From Sanguinoderma infundibulare (taxonomy: Eukaryota > Basidiomycota > Agaricomycetes > Polyporales > Polyporaceae): DNA of 64,000 nucleotides. Shown here piece by piece: positions 45,860-54,606 of this stretch (positions are counted from its first letter, which is position 1; each line of letters opens with the position of its first letter). The position numbers and the translations under genes were made by a program. The stretch covers positions 1,860,001-1,924,000 of the forward strand of contig JAVLRN010000011.1 in assembly GCA_032821775.1 (NCBI GenBank), read 5' to 3'. Under the pieces are notes generated by a model, which did no database searches, was not told the origin of the DNA, and saw only the letters and a program-made list of their open reading frames with translations.

Positions 45860-47754
45860 TCAACAGGTAAACGGCCTGCCAACGAGGCCCTGGTTATATG
45901 CGTCCGCGATCAACTGCAAACAGAGCGTCGCCTGTCAACGAGCGCAATCATAAAACACAATTCAAGAACGATACCTTGATCGAGACGTACGTGCCCGCCA
46001 CGCACATGAACGCCCCCGCAAGGACTGTTGCGCCAGCCAACGTCGTCCCGAACCACCTTCTCTTGAGCGCACCGAAACCGCCCTTGAGATGGTACGTGTC
46101 ATAGAGCCAGAAGAGCCCTGCCACGCCATAAGTGTACCACGACGCAAAGAGCGACGCGCTGATCCCGGTGAGGTACGAGAAGATCGGCACGGCACTCGCC
46201 AGGACGAACGCGAGCGCGACCGAGGCGAAGCAGAGCACGACCCAGGCGGACCAACCGAGGGTAGTGTGCGTGTAGATGTGCGGCGTGCCGCGGAAGAGGC
46301 GGATGAAGATGAGCTTCGCGGCTGTGTGAGAGTAGATCGCGCCGGTTCTGCAAAGGCAGATGAGAAGGGCACGTGAGAGCAACTTTTAATGGTGGACAGA
46401 GAGAAGGAGCTTACATCAAGAAATTCACCATGCCGACGCCAAATGTGATCTTCGCCCAGATGGGAGGTAGGGACAGCAAGGCCGGGGAGGCGACCGTGCT
46501 GCCAGTGGACACATACACGACCACGCTGAAGACAGCGTAGAATGTGGTCGCAAAGCCTTGCAGCACCCACGCAGCCTGGCATTCTGGTCATCATTTTGGT
46601 CTTGGGAGCGCGGGAATGCACTCACCTTCATAGCATCTTGGGGACGCCGCATCTCCGAAATGAGAACGAAGAACCTGATCGAAACCTTGGATAAGTACTG
46701 TGTATCCCACAGCGATAGAAATGCCGTACATGAAGTGTCCTAGGTTGTGTACGACCGATGTCCTTCTCAGGAGGATGTGACGGTAGTGATGATCAAAACA
46801 AGTGGGGCGCACCTGCATAGGCGAACACCTGGAGTGGGGAAATTAGTCCGCGAAATGGTGTTTTTTTTTTCAACCAACGGCAGACATACCGGTCCGGTAA
46901 TGGCCAGGAACGCTTCGTAAAAGGTGGTCGGAACGGTTGCCACGATGATACGCCGAGGAACAGGGTTCGCGCCCGCTCCAATCATGGCAAGTAGGCCACA
47001 CAGGCCGATGAACACCGTGCTTAGGAGCCCAAGCCAGCTGAGTTGGGCAAGCGTCCGCGGGAGGGACACGACGAAAGTGGCGACGGAAAATATCATCAGC
47101 AAGATCGTCGCGCAAAGACGGTTGTCCGAAAGCACTGAGAGGGCTTGCTGTCCGGACAGAATGAGGGCTCCGACGGAGAAGATGGCGAAGGTGATCGAGC
47201 CTAGCGAGAGGATTTCGCGGCCTATGGGACCGAACATAATGAATCCGGCATCACCTGGTGAAGAACACATGAGTGTAGCGCGAAACGATAGGACCAAATG
47301 GGCGTATACCCATGTTGTGAACTGCGGGGTGGTTGCTCTTGAAGTCGATAAGCAGTTTGGCGGTGTATAACGCGAACACGCCGAGAAAGATGGTTAGGAC
47401 GAGAGAAGGCACTATTCCTGCATAACACATCACTGATTTATCATCGCAGAGAAGACTTAAGTTAGGCAGCCTACCTACAACCGCCATTGCGTCTGGCAAC
47501 GTGAGCATGCCGTTGCTCACGATCTCTGCGATCATGAGGGCGGCGACAAGCTGCAATGGAACTCCCTAGCATTGAATAGTTCCGCTAGAATGCTCCAGCT
47601 AACTCACCTGCCAGCTCAGCGTTTTGTAGCGGATGTCATGCTGTTCTTCGTCGCCGAAGACGTCCGCGTGACCTCCTGTGGTAGCTTTCAGCTCGCCCGT
47701 GAGACTTTCGTGCTTCACATTTCCATACGACTCCGTTTCCCGTGCCACGGACAT
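45860..47754 (-). CDS. AAAP-family amino acid transporter
   Basis: A proton-coupled amino-acid permease of the Aa_trans family (N. crassa MTR-like), 452 residues with about eleven helices. Ten exons: 47754-47608, 47550-47475, 47417-47310, 47254-46890, 46828-46813 (16 bases), 46739-46730 (10 bases), 46674-46626, 46575-46415, 46347-45975 and 45913-45860. The soluble N terminus (MSVARETESYGNVKHESLTG) leads to DIRYKTLSWQLVAALMIAEI and the family glycine-rich loop SNGMLTLPDAMAVVG. Other blocks: GQQALSVLSDNRLCATI, GHFMFFVLISEMRRPQDAMK (built across three small exons), STGSTVASPALLSLPP and the end AYNQGLVGRPFTC. All phases close, so the gene appears intact. Transported amino acid unknown; neutral or aromatic is typical. 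Confidence 0.93.
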
Positions 47755-48355
47755 GAGGGACGGCTCGTTGGCACTTAAAAACAGAGGAAGGGAGACTTGG
47801 GCCGGACAAGTCGCGGTCCGCATCGGAGAGGTCCCTTTGTACCAAACACCGTGAGTAGCGGATGGCCGCCGTTCAACCCCGCCTAATCGGCCAAGCCCCC
47901 GAAAAGATAAGAGTGCCAAATTACCTACGCGCTCATCACCCTTGCAAGGAGCTGGGGTCTCACTTTCCCTTCCGCTCATCATCTTCACAGCGGTTTATTG
48001 ACATTCAAGTTCACGATCTATGTAATCGCAGGGACTACTACACTGATCTGCCAATTAGCACAAGAAGCTCAAGAGCTCGAGCGGAGAGGACGTACGAATG
48101 AATATATAGGCGTGCTGACCGGCATGGGATATTTCCAATGCATGGCGTTCGTTGACTGAATGAAGGCTGCAGTCCGAGTTAGGTCCTTCCGACAGCGTTG
48201 GCCCCATATGCCGCCAGTTTCCGATTAGGAGAACCCTTATAAGACATTAATGGTTCGGGATTCGTGGCACCAGTACTGGTTCAGTGTGAGGGAGAGCAGG
48301 GAAGTCTGGCTATTAATAGTGCCGTTGTCTCGCATGAACTGAAGCATGCTCGTTA
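47755..48355. other. Transporter 5' region, no gene seen
   Basis: About 600 bases between the transporter start codon and the first tRNA-His repeat. The transporter frame remains open to 47988 with further in-frame starts, but conservation supports the ATG at 47754. No other signal found. Confidence 0.4.
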
Positions 48356-48582
48356 AAGTTGTCACGGGAGCAGAGACTCCCGGTCCTTGTCGATTAGTGG
48401 TTAGATCATCACGTTGTGGATCCTCCGCAAATCCGTGAAGACGGAAGTTCGAATCCTCCCTGGGACATTATTTTTGGGCCGGTCTTGATGCATTGTAATC
48501 GCAACGATTGGCTTGGATTGCTCTTGCTTGATGGTGCAATATAGGGACTCCATCTTACGAATGGTAATGACACATGCTTATC
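48356..48582 (+). repeat. Repeat unit T, copy 1 (contains tRNA-His)
   Basis: About 227 bases matching 50842-51064. The tRNA is identical in both copies, while flanks differ by scattered substitutions and small gaps. It starts AAGTTGTCACG and ends near GACACATGCTTATC. Confidence 0.88.
48383..48467 (+). tRNA. tRNA-His (GTG), 13-base intron
   Basis: Folds as a cloverleaf of 85 bases: acceptor GTCCTTG with CTGGGAC (one T-T mismatch and one G-T pair), D arm GATTAGTGGTTAGATC, anticodon stem TCACG/CGTGA, anticodon GTG, and T arm GGAAG-TTCGAAT-CCTCC. The anticodon loop closes only if 13 bases after position 37 (ATCCTCCGCAAAT) are removed as an intron in the canonical place. Discriminator A73 and a T-rich terminator (48471-48475) follow. 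The base before the first acceptor base is G, as tRNA-His needs at -1. An identical copy lies at 50869-50953. Confidence 0.86.
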
Positions 48583-48668
48583 ATCGAGACAGAAAGCAGC
48601 ACTTGCTGACCAAGATCAATGCAAGCTTCGACAGACTTCGCGAATCCAGACTGCTGCGCAGCAAACAG

Positions 48669-48755
48669 CTGCAATACTGTACGCCACGATCTTGACTCCT
48701 CGCGCTTCTGATGAGAGGTCGGAGTGCTCTGTCAGTACCATCGTAATGGCACTGA
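48669..48755 (+). repeat. Repeat unit B, copy 1 (87 bases)
   Basis: Matches 50756-50842 with three substitutions in 87 bases, same orientation. It lies 86 bases after repeat unit T here, whereas in the second copy it directly precedes unit T. Confidence 0.92.
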
Positions 48756-49429
48756 CCGTCTGCTTGAGTCAGCGATCGAGTGAACGACCAGAACATGTCG
48801 CACAGCTGCGCCGTCGCGGAGAATATCTGCCAAAAAAGAGCAGGAATGATGCACATTGCAGGCAACAGGCACGGTTAACCTCTTGAGGCGGCCGCGTGCA
48901 GGAACGCGAGCGTGACGTGAGAGAGACGAATCTGTTCAAGGCAAGCATTGGAGTCGTCCATCGCACTTCATCGCCGGACTAGCACGGAGTACGCGGGAAG
49001 AGAGGGCACAGAAATGGACAAGATCAGAGGTGTCTCAGTGACGGGCTAAACGGCCTCAGGAAGCGAGGACGAGAGAATCATTCCCGATGCGGCAGGTCCG
49101 CGCAGGGGCCCACAGCCACCACGGGCGCTGTGGAGGGATTATGCTGTAATATGACGAACCGTCTTGTCGTCCTCCGAGTCCGCTCTCTCTTCGCCGATCC
49201 CTCGCCGGGACCGGGCATCCACCCCCACCTCGCTGCTACCATCGACGACACAGTCAAACCGATCGCCATGCTGGGCAAAGGGCATCGGGGAGCGTGGACA
49301 GCGACGGGACGCGTCTCGGACCATATGGGGCTACAAGTTCGAGTTCTTGAGAAGGCGGAACAAGGATTCGTTCCCCAATCGAGGCCAGAGCATCTCACGA
49401 CGACTCGGGCAGGAGACGCTCGATCGATG

Positions 49430-49435
49430 TATAAA
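49430..49435 (+). promoter_or_regulatory. TATA box of the quinone reductase gene
   Basis: TATAAA, 51 bases before the start codon at 49481. Confidence 0.55.
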
Positions 49436-49480
49436 GAGGCCCAGCCTGCACCCCCCTCCGTCCTCCATCGTCTCTCGTGA

Positions 49481-50443
49481 ATGTGCTTCCCCGGAAAGCG
49501 ACAGAAAAACATCCTCTCAGCTCCTGCCTCCTCTGTGCCAGCTACCCAACCCGCTGCCGCTACTGCCATGTCTTCTCCCAAGGTCGCCATCGTCATCTAC
49601 TCCATGTACGGCCACATCGCCACCCGTACGTCCGACGCGTCCTTCGTCTTCCTTTCCCCACCAGCTGACCTCGCCAAACAGTGGCCGAGTCCGTCAAGAA
49701 GGGTGTCGAGTCTGCCGGCGGCACTGTAACTATCTTCCAGTGCGCCTTCCTCCCCTATTTTCGCCATACACTCGAGCTGACCCTGTTTTTGCCTACAGGA
49801 TTGCAGAAACTCTCCCGCAGGATGTCCTCGAGAAGCTCCACGCGCCTGCCAAGGCTAACTACCCCATCCTCGCCCCGCACGACCTCCCCAACTACGACGC
49901 GTTCATCTTCGGTATCCCCACCCGCTACGGCAACTTCCCCGCACAGTGGAAGGCCTTCTGGGACGCGACCGGCGGCCTCTGGGCCAAGGGCTCCCTCTTC
50001 GGCAAGTACGCCTCCATCTTCGTCTCCACCGGCACTCCCGGCGGTGGCCAGGAATCGACCGTCATCGCGTCCCTCTCGACCCTCGCCCACCACGGTATCA
50101 TCTTCGTGCCCCTTGGGTACGGCAAGTCCTTCCCCCAGCTCGCCAACCTCACCGAGGTCCGCGGTGGTGAGTTTCCCCTTTCTGTCTCTCTATCTATCCG
50201 CCCTCGCCCCGACACCCGCAGCCGTCGTCATCTATGTTCGCATTCTTATGTTTGCCGCTGCTATTATTGCATTCCTATCCGCCCGATGACATGCTGACCC
50301 GCGGTATGCCCACAGGGTCCCCTTGGGGTGCCGGCACCTTTGCCGGCGCCGACGGCTCGCGCAAACCGTCTGCGCTCGAGCTCGAGATTGCCGAGATCCA
50401 GGGCAAGCACTTTTGGGAGACGGTCAGCAAGGTCAAGTTCTGA
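49481..50443 (+). CDS. WrbA-type NAD(P)H:quinone oxidoreductase (Pst2-like)
   Basis: Flavodoxin-fold enzyme that reduces quinones by two electrons with FMN; in wood-decay fungi relatives reduce benzoquinones in lignin breakdown and hydroxyl-radical cycling. Four exons: 49481-49625, 49682-49739, 49799-50166 and 50316-50443; 232 residues. FMN-binding signatures: [20 protein letters not shown] (phosphate loop), [20 protein letters not shown] and [18 protein letters not shown]. The C-terminal block [15 protein letters not shown] is also typical. I chose the upstream start because [10 protein letters not shown] is a leader I associate with basidiomycete homologues; the Cys at position 2 may be lipidated and anchor the protein to membranes. 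The alternative ATG at 49568 removes 29 residues. The gene sits between direct repeats and tRNA-His copies. Confidence 0.94.
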
Positions 50444-50755
50444 TCGGGCTCGCGACGGGAACATAGGTGTTTCCAGGACGCTTCGTCGACCGCGAGTAGT
50501 ATCCATCAACTGTACAGTAGCCGTCTGAACAGCAGCTTCGCTTCCTTGTGCTTCTCGGACCGATTTCCCGCGCGAATACTGTCCACTCCACTCGATGTGG
50601 AACAAGATTCATGGTCGGTCGTTTGATTCCGGAATCCGCATCCCGCGCCAATCTCATCCCTCGCGTCGATGGCGAGCGAATCTTCTTAGAGGTCGATCGT
50701 GATCAGAGCCCAACTTCTGGGACGCAGCACGTGTAGGTATCCTCGTTCCAGACTG

Positions 50756-50842
50756 CTGCAATACTGTACGCCACGACCTCGACTCCTCACGCTTCTGATG
50801 AGAGGTCGGAGTGCTCTGTCAGTACCATCGTAATGGCACTGA
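50756..50842 (+). repeat. Repeat unit B, copy 2 (87 bases)
   Basis: Second copy of 48669-48755 (three substitutions). Its 3' end meets the start of repeat unit T copy 2 with no gap. Confidence 0.92.
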
Positions 50843-51064
50843 AGTTGTCACGAGACCACAGGCTTCCGGTCCTTGTCGATTAGTGGTTAGATCATCACGT
50901 TGTGGATCCTCCGCAAATCCGTGAAGACGGAAGTTCGAATCCTCCCTGGGACATTATTTTTAGGCAGGTCTCGATGCATTGTAATCCCAACGATTGGCTT
51001 GGACTGCTTGATGGTGCAATATGGGGACTCCATCTTACGAATGGGAATGACACATGTGCTTATC
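50842..51064 (+). repeat. Repeat unit T, copy 2 (contains tRNA-His)
   Basis: Partner of 48356-48582, with differences mainly outside the tRNA. Confidence 0.88.
50869..50953 (+). tRNA. tRNA-His (GTG), 13-base intron, second copy
   Basis: Identical over all 85 bases to 48383-48467, with the same intron, G at -1, A73 and T-rich terminator (50957-50960). Identity of the tRNA against diverged flanks suggests both copies are kept functional or exchange sequence. Confidence 0.86.
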
Positions 51065-51156
51065 GTCGCGTTAAAAAGCATTCAAATCGTCACTTGTGTG
51101 GACTCTGGATCTCCGAAGGACTACGTCAGTCGTGGTAAAGGATTGCAGCCTTGCCT

Positions 51157-51991
51157 TCAAAGCGCACGGCACGATTGGCCAAACCTGGCCGAACCGCCGG
51201 CGTCGGACAACAGACCTGGAGTCACGGCGAAGTTCGCGCGGGCAAAAAAGGGAAGGCTAGGTTGCTTTATGGGGGCAGCTTCGTCCGACAGTCGTTCCCA
51301 ACTAAGCACGTCGAAGTGTCCTTCACCTCCCCAGCTCTCCATCGTCAACGTCTCGAGTCTTGGCATGCCGGAACACAACATGCGATGAAACTCCTCCATA
51401 TGCGCGGGTCGCCACACGGTACAGGGACGGAGTTCGATTGAGGTCACCCTCGATATATGTGGACCGAGGTCAACACCAACTGAACGCTGAAACCCTCCAA
51501 GTTTCCACCTGATAGGACGTGGTACGGAGGTGCGAGGAGGAGTAGTACGTTATCCCGCCTCGAAAATCCGCGAAAGTCATCTTGGGACATTGGCTTGTCC
51601 ATTCCGAAGTCGTCCACTGGCAGGATATCAGCTTGTCCATTCCGAAGTCGTCCAATGCGCTAGTCCAGAACTCCGGCGTGGAGAGAACGAGCCGCCGCCA
51701 CTTGCGACAGACTCTCGTCAGACCGACGCTCCTCCTGTCTTCCCACGATGAGCCGAAGATGAGCATCAGGACCTCGTTGGGCAGGCGGTGGATGGGGGAG
51801 AGTGTGTTGTAGAACGAGAGCAGTCCCACGACAAAGCGACGATATTCCTCGGCCCTCTTCAGGGCCCACGAGCGTGCTTCATCGGCATAGAGACGTCCCA
51901 GAGTTGCTAGATCCCCCGCTGGTATGAACGGCGGCGGGAACTCTCGGCCAGGGACTCTCTGAGCCTGCGACGCGTCGCAGGAAGCAGACAT
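51157..51991 (-). pseudogene. F-box protein gene copy, apparently broken
   Basis: From ATG 51991 (MSASCDASQAQRVPGREFPP) the frame encodes an amphipathic lead-in (YADEARSWALKRAEEYRRFV) and a clear F-box: LSPIHRLPNEVLMLIFG, RSVGLTRVCRKWRRLVLSTP, EFWTSAL. Right after it, a 38-base tandem duplication (repeat cores 51632-51654 and 51594-51616) shifts the frame, and a stop comes at 51470. A further leucine-rich piece (MEEFHRMLCSGMPRLETLTM) lies at 51300-51400 in another frame. F-box proteins of this type are normally 400-550 residues, so this copy looks truncated. An intron joining the two parts is possible, but I could not place one securely. Confidence 0.55.
51594..51654. repeat. Tandem duplication with 38-base period inside the F-box copy
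   Basis: The 23-base block CTTGTCCATTCCGAAGTCGT(CCA) occurs at 51594-51616 and 51632-51654. Thirty-eight is not a multiple of three, so the duplication shifts the reading frame. Confidence 0.92.
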
Positions 51992-52537
51992 GTTCGGTTT
52001 GCAGGGTCGGGATGATGTCGATGACTGAGGATCCAATGCATGAGTACAAGTATGCAATCGTACGTTGGTTCTACGCACTGGGGCACCGTTCGGCTTCAAC
52101 AAGAGTTCTTGCTAAAAGTGATCGTCGTGGCCCACGATCGATGCTTACGTCATGGTAATGTGTGACCTCCTTGCTCAAGGATTTCTCCGCTATTTTGAGA
52201 CCAAAATCTGCTTTAGCCACTTATACCCGTTGCAGTTTGGGGTACATTCGTCCAAGCTGAAGGAAAATATGTCGATTGACTGCCTTGCGGCAGTGACTGC
52301 TAGCTCGCGTATTGGTCACGTGCGACAACTTGGTGGATTACACCATAAGGATCATTTTCCCTACGCTGTTGACCAAATCTCGGAGGCTTCCTCGAGCCTC
52401 CTGGGCAACCGAGAGCGCACCCTGTCAGTAGACACATCGAGCGCGAGAAGATGTAGTAGTCTACGGGGGCTGCTATGTTGAGGTAAGACTAGTCGCGTAT
52501 TCTTCGAATGAGGTACAGCATACGTGCGCGGGTCGCG

Positions 52538-54143
52538 TCAGTCTGCATTGCGATCCAATCCCTCCAGATACGAGACGGCTCTGGGAACCTCGCAGCGAGG
52601 GATGACATCGACGATAAACGACCCGTTGTCCGACCGGGGATGTGCCCTGTACCACCGCATGCTCTCGTACGGAACGTCCCTGATCGTGCGGTAGAAGCCG
52701 ACGAATCGGACGGACGGACATTGCCGCACGACGGTGGTAGCGATCTCTCTGAAGAGGTCCGTATCTTCCGTGGTCTCCTGCCAGCGAATGACGTGGCCGA
52801 TGGACAGGCCGAGGAGCGGAAGTTGGGTCATGTTTTCGAGGATGGGGTAGAGCTGATGTAATATGTACCTTCCATCAGTGACGAACGGCAGCACACATGG
52901 ACAAGTGAAGACCTACTAAAGCCGGCAAAGAGTCCCTCAGCCCCGCACAACCCCTGGGAGAGCTGTCCTGCCACAGCTGGAGAAACCGAACACTCTCCAT
53001 GCTACCGGGTAGGCCGCTCAAATATGCAGTCGGGACCCCTCTCATCCGGACTGAAAGCACGGCGGGAGCGAGGTTCCTGATGGCCTCCAAGTCTTTGAAT
53101 ACTGCGTCTGCGCTTTCGAACTTATCGATCGTCTTGTGATATCGGAGCTCGCGCAACGGCGCAACAAGGAAAGAAGGCGGCGCGTAGATCTGGAGGATGT
53201 CCAGGGCTGGCCATCGGACGGGGTGGATATCCCGCGAGGATGGAGATGTGGATGGTTTGGGGGTAGACCAAGGACGGTGCTGCAACGCCCAGCCTGGGAG
53301 TATGAATCTGGGGCCCCAGTAACGGTCAAAGTTTCCGAGGTGAGCGGTGCGAACGTTCGGGAATGTGCGGACAAACGCTGGAAGAGATGGAAGAGGGGAA
53401 GGGTGGGATGGAATGAGCTCGAGGATATGGACGCATTCCCATACTGTCGGGTAGTCATCCAACGTCACACCGGCATAATTATTGAGAGACAAAAATTCCA
53501 GGTAGCCGACGAACCCCTTGAGCGAGTTGAGCAAGTCTGTGAAGCTGAGCTTCTCGGCGTTGCGGACGCAGCCGAGTTGAACGCTGCGGGGGTTGCTCCG
53601 TAAATTCTCTATGAGCGAGAGAGAAAGACATCCGACTCCCTCGAAGGCGACGCTTTCCAGGTGCTGAAAGCCAACAATGGCCATCGCAAGTGAAGGGGTC
53701 TTCTCCAGAAGCGTTTCGAGACGTTCGATCCGGATACGTCGGAAATTCTGAGCATAGGAGATGGCGTTTGCAAGGAGTGCGCAAGCCGCGTAATCGTGGA
53801 GAGGAGCACCACCTGGGCCGACATTGAACGCAGAGTGGCAGATAGTCAAGGAGCGGATGTGATGGGCGTGGCGTCCTGCGTTGTTCAGTATCGACTCCGA
53901 AAAGGACGCCACCCTTTCAGGACCGGTTGGAGTAGGTAGCGCGTTTGGAGCTTCAAACCCTCGCGTGACGTCCTTGAGAGAGAGCCTACTGAACTCGGAA
54001 TGCAGGGTGACGTCGGAGAGAATAGCGGGGATGGTCACGTCGTACGCTATGTGATTTGCTCTTCCAAAGTGTAGAACGTCTTGCTTAGAGGCAATACGCA
54101 GAATGTTTGTCCAGACATCGTATGGCAGGTCGAGAATGTGCAT
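52538..54143 (-). CDS. F-box/RNI-like protein
   Basis: A 513-residue protein from two exons, 54143-52917 and 52852-52538, joined across a 64-base intron (GTAGGT...ATCAG, phase 0). The N terminus is a divergent F-box: MHILDLPYDVWTNILRIASK, then DVLHFGRANHIAYDVTIPAI and LSDVTL. The remainder consists of irregular leucine-rich units, for example FQHLESVAFEGVGCLSLSLI, FVGYLEFLSLNNYAGVT and FPNVRTAHLGNF, and the C terminus (CPSVRFVGFYRTIRDVPYE; RAVSYLEGLD) matches other agaricomycete F-box proteins. Probably a substrate receptor of an SCF ubiquitin ligase; target unknown. It shares the general plan with 19239-20832 but is not a recent duplicate. Confidence 0.86.
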
Positions 54144-54606
54144 GAGGGTGTGGTGGCTGAGGTAGATTGGACTGTGGATTTAAATTATATGAAGTGGTGG
54201 TATACAGCTTACTTACCTGTCTGATAGTTCGCATGTAGCCTCGGAGAGCAGGACTCAAGTTCCGTACGGAAGGTAGTTTTTTATATCTGTGCTGCCGCAT
54301 TTCCCAAGGTGCATCGGTTGGGCGTACCGCCGATGATTGCGCGTTGATTGTACTATGACAACTCCGAAGATAAATGCTAACTTTGACAGATCGTTGTGAT
54401 ACTTAGCGCAGTATCGAAGTCTTGAAATGGTGTCGCCTGAGGCAACAACGTATGAGGGAAATGACGGAGTCAGGACATTCCCTGCCACGAAGCAAAGGCG
54501 CATTTTTCGCCATTCAAAACGTACCACCAATACTTCAAACATAAGCGCCTAACAAACACTTGAACCGCATCAGTACGGGAAGCACACGCACGAATTCCTC
54601 CACACC

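Noticed and set aside
48356..51064. tRNA-derived SINE instead of tRNA-His genes
   Set aside because: Both tRNA bodies are identical, fold fully with an intron in the canonical place and are followed by Pol III terminators right after the tRNA, which a SINE would not keep.
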